From Galactobacter valiniphilus (lineage in GTDB: Bacteria > Actinomycetota > Actinomycetes > Actinomycetales > Micrococcaceae), in the NCBI RefSeq assembly GCF_003575975.1, contig NZ_QQXK01000020.1, positions 1 through 64,000 on the forward strand: 64,000 nucleotides of DNA. The letters run 5' to 3'. Positions 56,609 through 64,000 of this stretch are shown here, piece after piece; position 1 is the first letter of the stretch; each line of letters opens with the position of its first letter. The notes under the pieces were generated by a model. It was not told where the DNA came from and did no database searches. It saw only the letters and a list, made by a program, of their open reading frames with translations. The translations under genes were made by a program, and so were the position numbers.

Positions 56609-57280
56609 TCAGTCGATCGGCAGGTCCAGGTTCAGGCCCGGCTCCCACTCGCCCGTGACGAGGTAGGTGATCTTGCGGGCCACGGAGACGCCGTGATCGC
56701 CGAAGCGCTCCAGGTAGCGGCTCGTCAGCGTGGTGTCCGCCGTGGTCGGCGCCGTCTCGTTCCACTCGGGGGTGGCGACGATGCGGAAGATCGAGGCGTG
56801 CAGCTCGTCGATCTGATTGTTCGACTCGATGATGCGGCGGGCCACCGCGAGGTCGCGGGTCTCCAGCAGCTCGCCCAGGTCCCGGGCGATGGTCAGGTCC
56901 AGGCGGGCCATCTCCGAGAAGGTCGGCAGCACGGACGCCGGGACGACCGGATCCGGGAAGCGCAGGCGCGTCAGCTGCGCCAGGTGACGGGCGAGATCGC
57001 CCATGCGCTCCAGCGAGGCGGACATGCGCAGGGAACCAACGATCATGCGCAGATCGGAGGCGACGGGTCCCTGCAGCGCGAGCACGTCGATGGCGCGCTC
57101 GTCGAGCTGGTTCTGCTTGAAGTCGATGCGGGCATCCGCGGCGATGACCTCCTGCGCCAGCTCGGTGTCGGCCGTCGTGAACGACTCCCAAGCGCGCTCG
57201 AAGGCATCGGCCACGAGCGACGTCATCTCCGCGAGATCCTCACCAATGGTCTGCAACTCGGCCTGAAAAACCTTGCGCAC
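56609..57280 (-). CDS. phoU: Phosphate signalling regulator PhoU
   Basis: This 223-aa all-helical protein has two PhoU repeats, each with the E/DxxxD-type metal-binding helices (for example ARIDFKQNQLDERAIDVLAL and SNNQIDELHASIF). PhoU damps the phosphate-starvation response through the sensor kinase and the Pst transporter. The GTG at 57280 has AAAGGA upstream. The gene is divergent from senX3, and the gap holds a PHO-box-like array, so Pi control is likely. Confidence 0.93.
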   Translation of the reverse strand: MRKVFQAELQTIGEDLAEMTSLVADAFERAWESFTTADTELAQEVIAADARIDFKQNQLDERAIDVLALQGPVASDLRMIVGSLRMSASLERMGDLARHLAQLTRLRFPDPVVPASVLPTFSEMARLDLTIARDLGELLETRDLAVARRIIESNNQIDELHASIFRIVATPEWNETAPTTADTTLTSRYLERFGDHGVSVARKITYLVTGEWEPGLNLDLPID

Positions 57281-57356
57281 GCGCGCGTCCTTTCGTTGTC
57301 AGCGGCGCCGAATCCGGGCACACGCCCGTCCGGCGTGAACAACTCTCACAGTCGGA

Positions 57357-57400
57357 GGTGAAGCAAAGGAAGGGGCTGGGTGAACATCAGGTGAACGAGC
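57357..57400. promoter_or_regulatory. PHO-box array (RegX3/PhoP-type direct repeats)
   Basis: Four 11-bp units in phase start at 57357 (GGTGAAG), 57368 (GGAAGGG, weak), 57379 (GGTGAAC) and 57390 (GGTGAAC). Read on the minus strand the two strong units are GTTCACC-N4-GTTCACC, the actinobacterial PHO-box direct repeat. It lies between divergent phoU and senX3. Confidence 0.7.
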
Positions 57401-57445
57401 GCTCTGCGGCGTCATCTCGGGCCAAAAGCCCCTTGCGGGGCTGGT

Positions 57446-57451
57446 TAGGCT
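57446..57451 (+). promoter_or_regulatory. -10 box of senX3 (leaderless)
   Basis: TAGGCT ends 7 nt before the GTG at 57459. The PHO-box array ends about 45 nt further upstream, suitably placed for activation. Confidence 0.6.
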
Positions 57452-57458
57452 AGCGAAC

Positions 57459-58655
57459 GTGGACCTGCATCTGATCACGGCCGTGGTGGCCGGCGTCGTC
57501 GGCCTCGCCCTGGGCGTCGCCGGGCTTGCCGCGTACCGCCACGCCCGCGCGGGCCGGGTGCTTTCCCTGCCCGACGACGAGCCGGAGCTGCCCGCCGGCG
57601 CCGCCGACGTGCTCTCCGTCATCGGTCGGGCCTTCGTCCTCGTGGACGATGTGGACGGCGTCGTGAGGGCCAACCCCTCCGCCTACGCGTACGGGCTCGT
57701 GCGCGGGCACTCCCTGGTGCATCAGGAGCTCTCGCAGCTCGTGCGCCGCGTGCGCGCGGACGGGGTGATCGAGGAGGGCGAGTTCGACCTCGCCCGCGGC
57801 CCCGTGGGCCAGGGGTCCATCGTGGTGCACGTGCGCGCCGCGCCGCTGGGCGGGGAACACATCCTGCTCCTGGCCGATGACCGCACGGAGTTCACCCGCA
57901 CGGCAGCCATGCGCAACGACTTCGTTGCCAACGTCTCCCACGAGCTCAAGACGCCCGTCGGCGCCGTGTCGCTCCTGGCCGAGGCGATCGACGACGCGGC
58001 GGAGGATCCCACCGCCGTCCACCGCTTCGCGGGCCGCCTGGAGAAGGAATCCAAGCGCCTCGCCGCCCTGGTGCAGGGCATCATCGAGCTCTCCCGCCTG
58101 CAGGGCACCGACGTGGTGGTCAAGGGCAAGCCGGTCGATGTGCGCCAGCTCCTGGACGAGGCGGTGGACCGGACCTCGATCATCGCGGGAGAGCGCAACG
58201 TCCGCGTGGGCGTCGGCGGCGCCGAGGAGGCTTGGGTCTACGGCGACGGCGACCTGCTCATGACGGCCTTCCGCAATCTCATCGACAACGCGATCCGCTA
58301 CTCACCGGCCGACACCACGGTCGGCGTGGGGCTGCGCCGGCGCGACGGCCTGGTCACGGTCTCCGTGACCGACCAGGGGCCGGGCATCGCCCCGGACGAG
58401 CAGGAGCGCGTGTTCGAGCGCTTCTACCGCGTGGACGCCGCCCGGGCGCGCGCCACCGGCGGCACGGGCCTCGGCCTGAGCATCGTCAAGCACGTCGTCG
58501 CCAACCATGGCGGCGAGGTCACGCTGTGGTCCCAGCCGGGTCAGGGATCCACCTTTACCGTCCGTCTCCCCGAGATCGAGGAGCGGGAGGACGACCGCGA
58601 GGTCGTCGCATCGAGGGCCGGCGGCGTCGCCGCCGGGGAAAGTGAGCAACGTTGA
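57459..58655 (+). CDS. senX3: Phosphate-sensing histidine kinase SenX3
   Basis: This 398-aa kinase has one N-terminal membrane helix (about 5-26) and a PAS-like sensor region (about 50-145). The HisKA site is FVANVSHELKTPVG (His161), with N-box FRNLIDNAIRYSP, G1 VSVTDQGPGI and G2 GTGLGLSIVKHVVANHGG. The architecture matches SenX3/PhoR of Actinobacteria. The regX3 gene overlaps the stop, and divergent phoU supports the role in phosphate signalling. Confidence 0.94.
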   Translation: MDLHLITAVVAGVVGLALGVAGLAAYRHARAGRVLSLPDDEPELPAGAADVLSVIGRAFVLVDDVDGVVRANPSAYAYGLVRGHSLVHQELSQLVRRVRADGVIEEGEFDLARGPVGQGSIVVHVRAAPLGGEHILLLADDRTEFTRTAAMRNDFVANVSHELKTPVGAVSLLAEAIDDAAEDPTAVHRFAGRLEKESKRLAALVQGIIELSRLQGTDVVVKGKPVDVRQLLDEAVDRTSIIAGERNVRVGVGGAEEAWVYGDGDLLMTAFRNLIDNAIRYSPADTTVGVGLRRRDGLVTVSVTDQGPGIAPDEQERVFERFYRVDAARARATGGTGLGLSIVKHVVANHGGEVTLWSQPGQGSTFTVRLPEIEEREDDREVVASRAGGVAAGESEQR

Positions 58656-59332
58656 CACGCATCCTGGTCGTGGAGGACGAAGAGTCCCTGAGCGATCCGC
58701 TGCAGTACCTGCTGCAGCGCGAGGGCTTCGACGTGGACGTGGTGGCGGACGGGGAGGAGGCCGTGCGGCATTTCGATCTGCACGGCGCCGATCTAGTGCT
58801 GCTCGACCTCATGCTGCCGGGCCTGCCGGGCACCGAGGTGTGCCGCCAGGTCAGGGCCCGCTCCAACGTCCCCGTCATCATGCTGACGGCGAAGGACTCG
58901 GAGATCGACAAGGTCGTGGGCCTCGAGCTGGGCGCCGACGACTACGTCACCAAGCCGTACTCGGCCCGCGAGCTCGTGGCGCGCATCCGCGCCGTGCTGC
59001 GCCGCCAGGGCGAGCCGGAGGAGTTGGTGAGCGCCACCGTGGAGGCCGGCCCGGTCCGCATGGACGTGGAGCGCCACGTCGTCACGGTCTCGGGGGAGCG
59101 CGTGGCGCTGCCCCTGAAGGAGTTCGAGCTGCTGGAGATGCTGCTGCGCAACGCCGGCCGCGTCATGACCCGCGGCCAGCTCATCGACCGCGTGTGGGGC
59201 TCCGACTACGTGGGGGACACCAAGACGCTCGACGTGCACGTCAAGCGCCTGCGCTCCAAGATCGAGTCGGATCCGGCCCGCCCCGCGCACCTCGTGACGG
59301 TGCGCGGCCTGGGCTACAAGTTCGAGGGCTGA
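58652..59332 (+). CDS. regX3: Phosphate response regulator RegX3
   Basis: This 226-aa OmpR-family regulator has phospho-acceptor Asp52 in VLLDLMLPG, VVEDEESL, TAKD and the DNA-binding winged helix (KEFELLEMLLRNAGRVMTRG, VKRLRSKIE). Homologues begin MTRILVVEDE, which here requires a rare TTG start at 58652 overlapping the senX3 stop (TTGA). GGGGAAAG lies about 8 nt upstream. It is the likely binder of the PHO-box array at 57357-57400. Confidence 0.94.
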   Translation: MTRILVVEDEESLSDPLQYLLQREGFDVDVVADGEEAVRHFDLHGADLVLLDLMLPGLPGTEVCRQVRARSNVPVIMLTAKDSEIDKVVGLELGADDYVTKPYSARELVARIRAVLRRQGEPEELVSATVEAGPVRMDVERHVVTVSGERVALPLKEFELLEMLLRNAGRVMTRGQLIDRVWGSDYVGDTKTLDVHVKRLRSKIESDPARPAHLVTVRGLGYKFEG

Positions 59333-59352
59333 CGCCCCCTTTTCCCAGTGTT

Positions 59353-59399
59353 CGACGGCGGCTGCTCACCTCCCAGCGGGAGGCGAGGAGCCGCCGTCG
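59353..59399 (+). terminator. Two-stage hairpin after regX3, member of the dispersed repeat family
   Basis: CGACGGCGGCT (59353-59363) pairs with AGCCGCCGTCG (59389-59399), enclosing a second stem CCTCCC/GGGAGG (59369-59374 with 59378-59383). The outer arms carry the dispersed CGACGGCGG core. Confidence 0.7.
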
Positions 59400-59408
59400 G
59401 GCGTTGGA

Positions 59409-59485
59409 GGCCGCCCCAGCGGCGGCGGCCCGCCCCAGCGGCGGCGGCCCGCTCCAGCGCGCGGCGGCCCGTCCAACGCGCCGCG
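59409..59485. repeat. Short tandem repeat, about 4 copies of 18-20 bp
   Basis: Units beginning GGCC at 59409, 59427, 59446 and 59466 follow the pattern GGCCCGCCCCAGCGGCGGC with increasing divergence. Flanking CGTTGGA (59402-59408) is inverted as TCCAACG (59472-59478). Confidence 0.65.
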
Positions 59486-59496
59486 ATCACCACACA

Positions 59497-59535
59497 GCGA
59501 AGGGCTCCCCACCGTGACGGTGGGGAGCCCTTCGC
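59497..59535 (-). terminator. Terminator of the lpqE-like gene
   Basis: A perfect 18-bp stem (59497-59514 with 59518-59535) with loop TGA lies 18 nt past the stop on the minus strand. Confidence 0.78.
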
Positions 59536-59553
59536 TACGCTGTGCGGGGCGAG

Positions 59554-60108
59554 TCAGTGAGACTCGGCGGCCTCGCTCGGCTTGAGGTGCTCGGCGTTGG
59601 ACTCGTCGAAGCCGCCCGGGACGTACTGGGCGTACTCCTTCAGGGTGCCGTCCACGACCGGGACGTTGACGGACTTGGCCGCGTCGTTGCCCGTGGTGAT
59701 GGAGACCTTGAAGTTCAGGCCCGGGTTGGTGGTCTTGTCCAGGCCGGCGTCGGCGCCGGAGCCCGGGATGGTGAACTGCTCGGCGAACTGCTCGTCCTGC
59801 AGGTTGACGCTGGACTTGGCCTTGACCGGCAGCTCGATGGTCTTCTCGCCGGCCTTGATGCTCAGCGTCGAGTCCTTGGCGGACTCGTTGGAGACCTGGC
59901 CGATGAAGCGCGCGGGCTTGTCAGCGCCGTTGGTCACGAGCATGAGGTTGCGCACCTGCACCTCGGTGCCCCAGATGCCGATGCCGTCGGAGGCGTCGTA
60001 GTGGATGGTGGTGGCCTGATCGTTGATGGCGCCACAACCGGACGCGCCAAGGGCCAGGACGGCCAGTGCTGCGGCGGCGGCAGCCTGACGGGCGCGGTAC
60101 TTCTTCAC
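59554..60108 (-). CDS. LpqE-like lipoprotein
   Basis: This 184-aa lipoprotein has signal peptide MKKYRARQ... with lipobox LGASGC (Cys25). A beta-rich extracytoplasmic domain contains RNLMLVTNGADKPARF and VSNESAKDSTLSI. In Mycobacterium tuberculosis the lipoprotein LpqE is encoded beside carD in the same divergent arrangement, which supports the label. Its function is unknown. A short palindrome CTACACAGTGTAG lies upstream at 60183-60195. Confidence 0.78.
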   Translation of the reverse strand: MKKYRARQAAAAAALAVLALGASGCGAINDQATTIHYDASDGIGIWGTEVQVRNLMLVTNGADKPARFIGQVSNESAKDSTLSIKAGEKTIELPVKAKSSVNLQDEQFAEQFTIPGSGADAGLDKTTNPGLNFKVSITTGNDAAKSVNVPVVDGTLKEYAQYVPGGFDESNAEHLKPSEAAESH

Positions 60109-60182
60109 TTCGATCGCTCCTCGAGAGTGGACGACGGGGTCTCGGGTCCGGGCGCGCTTGGGTGCGAGTGGACACCGATCTT

Positions 60183-60195
60183 CTACACAGTGTAG
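60183..60195. promoter_or_regulatory. Short palindrome upstream of the lpqE-like gene
   Basis: CTACAC-A-GTGTAG is a perfect 6-bp-arm palindrome 75 nt before the lpqE-like start. On the minus strand a TTGACT (-35-like, 60194-60199) overlaps it, so it could be an operator. Confidence 0.45.
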
Positions 60196-60308
60196 TCAAC
60201 GCGCGGGCCGATCGTTGACACGGTTGCGCGGCGCCGTGCGCGGCGCGTTTCGCGATGGGCGCAGTGGGTGCCGGCGGCTCACCCCTCGTCCTGCGCGGCC
60301 CCGCATGC

Positions 60309-60314
60309 TAAACT
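60309..60314 (+). promoter_or_regulatory. -10 box of carD
   Basis: TAAACT lies 27 nt before the ATG at 60342. GGAAAGGGG follows at about 60324, so unlike its neighbours carD has a short leader with a ribosome-binding site. Confidence 0.55.
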
Positions 60315-60341
60315 GGGTGGTCTGGAAAGGGGATTATCCAC

Positions 60342-60827
60342 ATGGTTTTTGAGGTTGGAGAGACGGTCGTCTACCCCCACCATGGTGCCGCAATGATCGA
60401 AGAGATCAAGATGCGCACCATCCGTGGCGAGGAGAAGATGTACCTCAAGCTTCGGGTCGCCCAGGGCGATCTGACGATCGAGGTCCCCGCAGAAAACGTC
60501 GACCTGGTCGGCGTGCGCGATGTGGTGGGCCAGGAGGGTCTTGACCACGTGTTTGAGGTGCTGCGCGCCGAGCACGTGGAGGAGCCCACCAACTGGTCCC
60601 GCCGTTACAAGGCGAACCTGGAGAAGCTGGCTTCCGGCGACGTGAACAAGGTGGCCGAGGTCGTCCGCGATCTGTGGCGCCGCGAGAACGACCGCGGCCT
60701 GTCCGCGGGCGAGAAGCGCATGCTGGCCAAGGCGCGCCAGATCCTCATCTCCGAGCTGGCCCTGGCCAAGAAGCTCGAAGAGGACGAGGCCGGGGCCGTG
60801 CTGGACGAGGTCCTCGCGACCAAGTAG
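60342..60827 (+). CDS. carD: RNA polymerase-binding transcription factor CarD
   Basis: This 161-aa global regulator binds RNA polymerase beta and stabilises the open complex, notably at rRNA promoters. The N-terminal RNAP-interaction (Tudor-like) domain starts [16 protein letters not shown]. The C-terminal helical DNA-binding part ([18 protein letters not shown]) contains the conserved Trp. It lies upstream of ispDF and cysS as in many Actinobacteria. A terminator at 60853-60881 separates it from ispDF. Confidence 0.96.
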   Translation: MVFEVGETVVYPHHGAAMIEEIKMRTIRGEEKMYLKLRVAQGDLTIEVPAENVDLVGVRDVVGQEGLDHVFEVLRAEHVEEPTNWSRRYKANLEKLASGDVNKVAEVVRDLWRRENDRGLSAGEKRMLAKARQILISELALAKKLEEDEAGAVLDEVLATK

Positions 60828-60852
60828 GCACCGCCCACGCAGTCATCGAGGA

Positions 60853-60881
60853 GGCCCGCACCGATTCGCTCGGTGCGGGCC
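60853..60881 (+). terminator. Terminator of carD
   Basis: A perfect 12-bp stem (60853-60864 with 60870-60881) with loop TTCGC is followed by CCTTTGC. Confidence 0.75.
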
Positions 60882-60926
60882 CCTTTGCGTGCGCCTCGCT
60901 GAGAGCGCGGGGCGCCGGGCGGTGCG

Positions 60927-60932
60927 TAGGCT
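60927..60932 (+). promoter_or_regulatory. -10 box of ispDF (leaderless)
   Basis: TAGGCT ends 7 nt before the GTG at 60940. Confidence 0.58.
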
Positions 60933-60939
60933 GGGAGGC

Positions 60940-62181
60940 GTGAGTACTCCGCAGCCCGCCAGCACCTCGTCCGCCGCCCGCACCGCGATCATCGTGGTGG
61001 CGGCCGGCCAGGGAACCCGCCTCGGCGCCGGCGCGCCCAAGGCCCTCGTGCCGCTGGCCGGTCGGCCCCTGCTCGCCCACGCGCTCGACGTGGCCGTTGA
61101 CCCCGCGCTCGCGGCGACCGTGGTGGTCGTGACGCCCCCGGGCGACGACCGGCTCGACGCGACCGTCGCCGCCGCGGCCAGGCCCGGCGTGAACGTGATC
61201 GGCGTGCAGGGCGGGGAGACCCGCCAGGCCTCCGTCGCGGCCGGCCTGGCGGCCGTCCCCGAGGCGCGGCGCGTTCTGGTGCACGACGCCGCGCGTTCAC
61301 TGACCTCGACCGCCCAGTTTGAGCGCGTGGCCGGGGCCCTAGCCGCCGGCGCCGTGGCCGTGGTGCCGGGGCTCGCCGTCGTGGACACCATCAAGCTCGT
61401 CGACCGCCAGGGCCGCGTGACCTCGACGCCCGAGCGCTCGCGGCTGCGCGCAGTGCAGACGCCCCAGGGCTTCGATGCCTCGCTCCTGCGCCGCGCCCAC
61501 GCCTCCGCGGCGGGAGGCGACGTGAGCGACGACGCCGGGCTCATGGAGGCCGCCGGCGCGATCGTGCAGGTCGTGGAAGGTGAGGAACGCGCCTTCAAGA
61601 TCACCCATCCGCGCGACCTGGAGCGCGCTGAGCGCCTGCTGGCCGAGCTGCGCCCCGGGCCGGACGAGGTCTTCGACGTGGAGGCGCCGGCTGCGGCGCC
61701 CGGCGGCCCGAGGATCGGCCTGGGCATCGACGTCCACGCCTTCAGCGAGGACGAGGGCACCGAGCTGTGGCTGGCCGGGCTGCACTGGCCGGGGGAGCGC
61801 GGGCTGTCCGGGCACTCCGACGGCGACGCCGTGGCCCACGCCGCCTGCGATGCGCTCTTCTCCGCCGCCGGCATCGGCGACCTCGGCACGCACTTCGGCA
61901 CCTCGCGGCCCGAGTACGCCGGGGCCTCCGGCGCCCGCCTGCTGGGGGAGGCCTGCCGCCTCGTGCGCGAGGCGGGCTTCGAGATCGAGAACATCAGCGT
62001 GCAGTTCGTGGGCAACCGGCCCAAGTTCTCCCCTCGCCGGGCCGAGGCCGACGCGGCGCTGAGCGCCGTCGCCGGCGCCCCCGTCTCCGTCATTGCGACG
62101 ACGAGCGACGGCCTGGGCTTCGAGGGCGAGGGGGCCGGGATCTCGGCTCGCGCCGTCGCGCTCCTGCGCCCGGCCCGCTAA
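60940..62181 (+). CDS. ispDF: Bifunctional IspD/IspF of the MEP pathway
   Basis: This 413-aa fusion catalyses two steps of isoprenoid synthesis. The N-terminal IspD half (4-diphosphocytidyl-ME synthase, about 1-245) has [20 protein letters not shown] and [12 protein letters not shown]. The C-terminal IspF half (MECDP synthase, about 252-413) has GLGIDVHAF (metal-binding Asp and His), [12 protein letters not shown] and [10 protein letters not shown]. The GTG at 60940 is chosen from the -10 box position. Fusion of the two nonconsecutive enzymes is known in several bacteria. Confidence 0.95.
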   Translation: MSTPQPASTSSAARTAIIVVAAGQGTRLGAGAPKALVPLAGRPLLAHALDVAVDPALAATVVVVTPPGDDRLDATVAAAARPGVNVIGVQGGETRQASVAAGLAAVPEARRVLVHDAARSLTSTAQFERVAGALAAGAVAVVPGLAVVDTIKLVDRQGRVTSTPERSRLRAVQTPQGFDASLLRRAHASAAGGDVSDDAGLMEAAGAIVQVVEGEERAFKITHPRDLERAERLLAELRPGPDEVFDVEAPAAAPGGPRIGLGIDVHAFSEDEGTELWLAGLHWPGERGLSGHSDGDAVAHAACDALFSAAGIGDLGTHFGTSRPEYAGASGARLLGEACRLVREAGFEIENISVQFVGNRPKFSPRRAEADAALSAVAGAPVSVIATTSDGLGFEGEGAGISARAVALLRPAR

Positions 62182-62185
62182 GCAG

Positions 62186-62240
62186 GCCCCACGCCGTCGT
62201 GCGGGGGACCGTAAAACCGGCCCCACGCCGTCGGGCAGGC
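62186..62240. repeat. Two direct copies of the dispersed repeat between ispDF and cysS
   Basis: GGCCCCACGCCGTCGTGC (from 62186) and GGCCCCACGCCGTCGGGC (from 62219) differ by one base and lie 33 nt apart. Confidence 0.7.
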
Positions 62241-62274
62241 CGCCGAGCGTCTCGCCCCCCTTGCCCACCTGCAC

Positions 62275-62280
62275 TAACGT
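62275..62280 (+). promoter_or_regulatory. -10 box of cysS (leaderless)
   Basis: TAACGT ends 7 nt before the GTG at 62288. Confidence 0.5.
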
Positions 62281-62287
62281 TGGGCGC

Positions 62288-63748
62288 GTGAGCCTGCGTT
62301 TCTACGACACCCGCACCCAGCAACTGCGCGACTTCGAGCCGCTCGAGCCCGGCAAGGCGGGGCTCTACTACTGCGGCGCCACGACGCAGGGTATGCCCCA
62401 CGTGGGCCACGTCCGCTCGGCCGTCGCTTTCGACCTCGTGCGCCGCTGGCTGACGCACCGCGGGCTCGAGGTCACGGTGGTGCGCAACGTGACGGACATC
62501 GACGACAAGATCCTCGAGAAGTCTCGCCTCTCCTATGAGGACCCGGCCTCGCTGGGCCCGGATTACCACGCCGACGAGCCGTGGTTTGCGCTGTCGTACC
62601 GCTTCGAGCAGGCCTTCCACGCGGCCTACGCCGCGCTCGGCGTGCTGGCGCCCACCTACGAGCCGCGCGCCACGGGCCACATCACCGAGATGCACGAGCT
62701 GATCCAGCGCCTCATCGACGCCGGCCACGCCTACCCGGCCTTGGACGACTCGGGCGACGTGTACTTCGACGTGCGTTCCTACGACGCGTACGGCGACCTG
62801 ACCAACCAGCATGTTGACGACATGATGGACGCGGCCGACGCCGATCCCCGCGGCAAGCGCGACATGCGTGACTTTGCGCTGTGGAAGGGGCAGAAGGCCT
62901 CCGAGCCGGAGACCGCCTCGTGGCCGAGCCCGTGGGGCCGCGGCCGCCCGGGCTGGCACCTCGAGTGCTCCGCCATGGCGCACAAGTACCTTGGCGCCGC
63001 GTTCGACATCCACGGCGGCGGCCTTGACCTGCGCTTCCCGCACCACGAGAACGAGCTGGCCCAATCCACGGCGGCGGGCGACGCCTTCGCGACCTTCTGG
63101 ATGCACAACGGCCTCGTCACGTACGAGGGCGAGAAGATGTCCAAGTCCATCGGCAACACGATCTCCCCCGAGGAGATGCTGGCGGTGGCGCCGGCTCGTG
63201 TGGTCCGCTACTTCCTGGGCCAGGCGCACTACCGCTCGCAGCTCGACTACTCGCCCTCCTCGCTCGCGGAGGCCGGGGCGGCCGTGGAACGCATCGATCG
63301 CTTCCGCGAGCGCGCCTGGGCCCTCGTGCTTCCCGAGGACGGCGACTTCGGCTTTGTTGGCGGCACCGTTCCCGAGGCCTTCGGCGCGGCGATGGACGAC
63401 GACCTCAATGTGCCCGCGGCCCTGGCCGTGCTGCACGAGACCGTGCGCTCCGGAAACGCGGCCGTGGACGCGGGCGATGCTGAGGCGGCGGCGCAGGCCG
63501 TCACCGCGGTGGAGGCCATGCTCGAGGTGCTCGGCCTCGGTGAGCTGCCCGCGGGCGGTGCCGAGGCGGACGCCGCGACGCAGACGGCGCTGGACGTGCT
63601 GATCCAGGCGCGCCTCGAGGCCCGCTCGGCCGCCCGCGCCGCCAAGGACTGGGGCGCCTCCGACGCGATCCGCGACGAGCTCGCGGCCGCCGGGATTGAG
63701 GTGGCCGACGGCGCCCAGGGCGCCAGCTGGTCGCTCAAGCGCGACTGA
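62288..63748 (+). CDS. cysS: Cysteinyl-tRNA synthetase
   Basis: This 486-aa class I synthetase charges tRNA-Cys. The zinc and HIGH region reads [18 protein letters not shown], the ERGGD-like region is [19 protein letters not shown], and KMSKS is intact ([10 protein letters not shown]). The C-terminal anticodon-binding domain and end [15 protein letters not shown] fit CysS rather than the related mycothiol ligase MshC. The GTG at 62288 follows a TAACGT -10-like box by 7 nt. It ends at an exceptional 27-bp hairpin. Confidence 0.95.
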   Translation: MSLRFYDTRTQQLRDFEPLEPGKAGLYYCGATTQGMPHVGHVRSAVAFDLVRRWLTHRGLEVTVVRNVTDIDDKILEKSRLSYEDPASLGPDYHADEPWFALSYRFEQAFHAAYAALGVLAPTYEPRATGHITEMHELIQRLIDAGHAYPALDDSGDVYFDVRSYDAYGDLTNQHVDDMMDAADADPRGKRDMRDFALWKGQKASEPETASWPSPWGRGRPGWHLECSAMAHKYLGAAFDIHGGGLDLRFPHHENELAQSTAAGDAFATFWMHNGLVTYEGEKMSKSIGNTISPEEMLAVAPARVVRYFLGQAHYRSQLDYSPSSLAEAGAAVERIDRFRERAWALVLPEDGDFGFVGGTVPEAFGAAMDDDLNVPAALAVLHETVRSGNAAVDAGDAEAAAQAVTAVEAMLEVLGLGELPAGGAEADAATQTALDVLIQARLEARSAARAAKDWGASDAIRDELAAAGIEVADGAQGASWSLKRD

Positions 63749-63778
63749 GCGCCCCGCCGGAGCGGCCTTCCCAGCCGT

Positions 63779-63837
63779 GCATGCGCAAAGGGTGTTTGGC
63801 GCGAGTTTTACTCGCGCCAAACACCCTTTGCGCATGC
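63779..63837 (+). terminator. Terminator of cysS, 27-bp perfect stem
   Basis: The arms 63779-63805 and 63811-63837 are perfectly complementary over 27 bp around loop TTTTA. It is the longest perfect hairpin seen in the window. Confidence 0.8.
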
Positions 63838-63946
63838 GGGGGAGGTTGTGGTGCCCGACGTCGTGCTGTGTCTGCGACTCAGCGACTTGACAGCACGCTG
63901 TCGTGACGCGGAACACGTGCGCCGCCGCAAGGCGCGTCGGCTTGCG

Positions 63947-64000
63947 TAGACTGGTGCCGCGCCCACCGGCGCGCAGATTTACCGACGAGAGGTCAGGCAT
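63947..64000 (+). promoter_or_regulatory. Promoter and start region of the next gene (cut by window end)
   Basis: TAGACT at 63947-63952 is a -10 box. GAGAGG (63987-63992) precedes an AT at 63999-64000 that probably begins an ATG. In related genomes the gene after cysS is often the 23S rRNA methyltransferase rlmB, but no coding sequence is visible here. Confidence 0.4.

Overview
The window is a high-GC chromosome segment of an actinobacterium, most likely of the order Micrococcales (Micrococcaceae-like). The basis is the gene content and order phoU / senX3-regX3 / lpqE-like / carD / ispDF / cysS, GTP-dependent PEP carboxykinase, cstA-ybdD, DUF2516, and a set of apparently leaderless genes whose -10 box lies 6-7 nt before the start codon. 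Genus cannot be fixed from the sequence alone.

Layout. 1-79: right end of an IS21-like insertion sequence. 80-8582: a tightly overlapping operon with a broken peptide-binding protein, dipeptide ABC permeases and a double ATPase, an S66 carboxypeptidase, an AsnC-type regulator, and two class-A-beta-lactamase-fold hydrolases flanking a C45 penicillin-acyltransferase-like enzyme. This is the best candidate here for an undescribed peptide or amide processing system. 8955-10495: tRNA-Ser, tadA, upp. 10599-17087: envelope glycosyltransferases (GT39, GT2-GtrA) next to a two-component system. 17588-19378: a winged-helix protein without receiver domain, a SixA-like phosphatase and two identical tRNA-Arg(ACG). 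19686-23146: pckG and an orphan, partly degenerate sugar-type ABC ATPase, each with a CRP/GlxR-like site upstream.

23341-31143: a roadblock-domain protein, phosphomannomutase, a RecQ helicase with a PRTase-like tail, a three-repeat membrane protein, and a CAP-domain protein with an apparent frameshift in its signal peptide. 31144-31848 is gene-free and compositionally odd. 32044-41872: an S9 peptidase, a FAD/NAD(P) protein, a secreted nucleotidase-nuclease fusion and a quinone oxidoreductase. 42000-49098: cstA-ybdD, GH38 alpha-mannosidase and an aldo/keto reductase. 49688-53120: tmk-holB-secreted peptidase. 53175-56399: a Cys/Met-metabolism PLP enzyme, DUF2516, a methyltransferase and gpmA. 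56609-63748: phosphate regulation (phoU, senX3-regX3, with a PHO-box array between them), lpqE-like, carD, ispDF and cysS. All six tRNAs lie on the minus strand.

The spaces between genes are rich in structure. Most convergent gaps hold near-perfect GC-rich hairpins. At least two dispersed repeat families recur: a REP-like palindrome with core GCCCGACGGCGGGTGGT, and a 23-bp element containing CGCGTACTGACCAGT.
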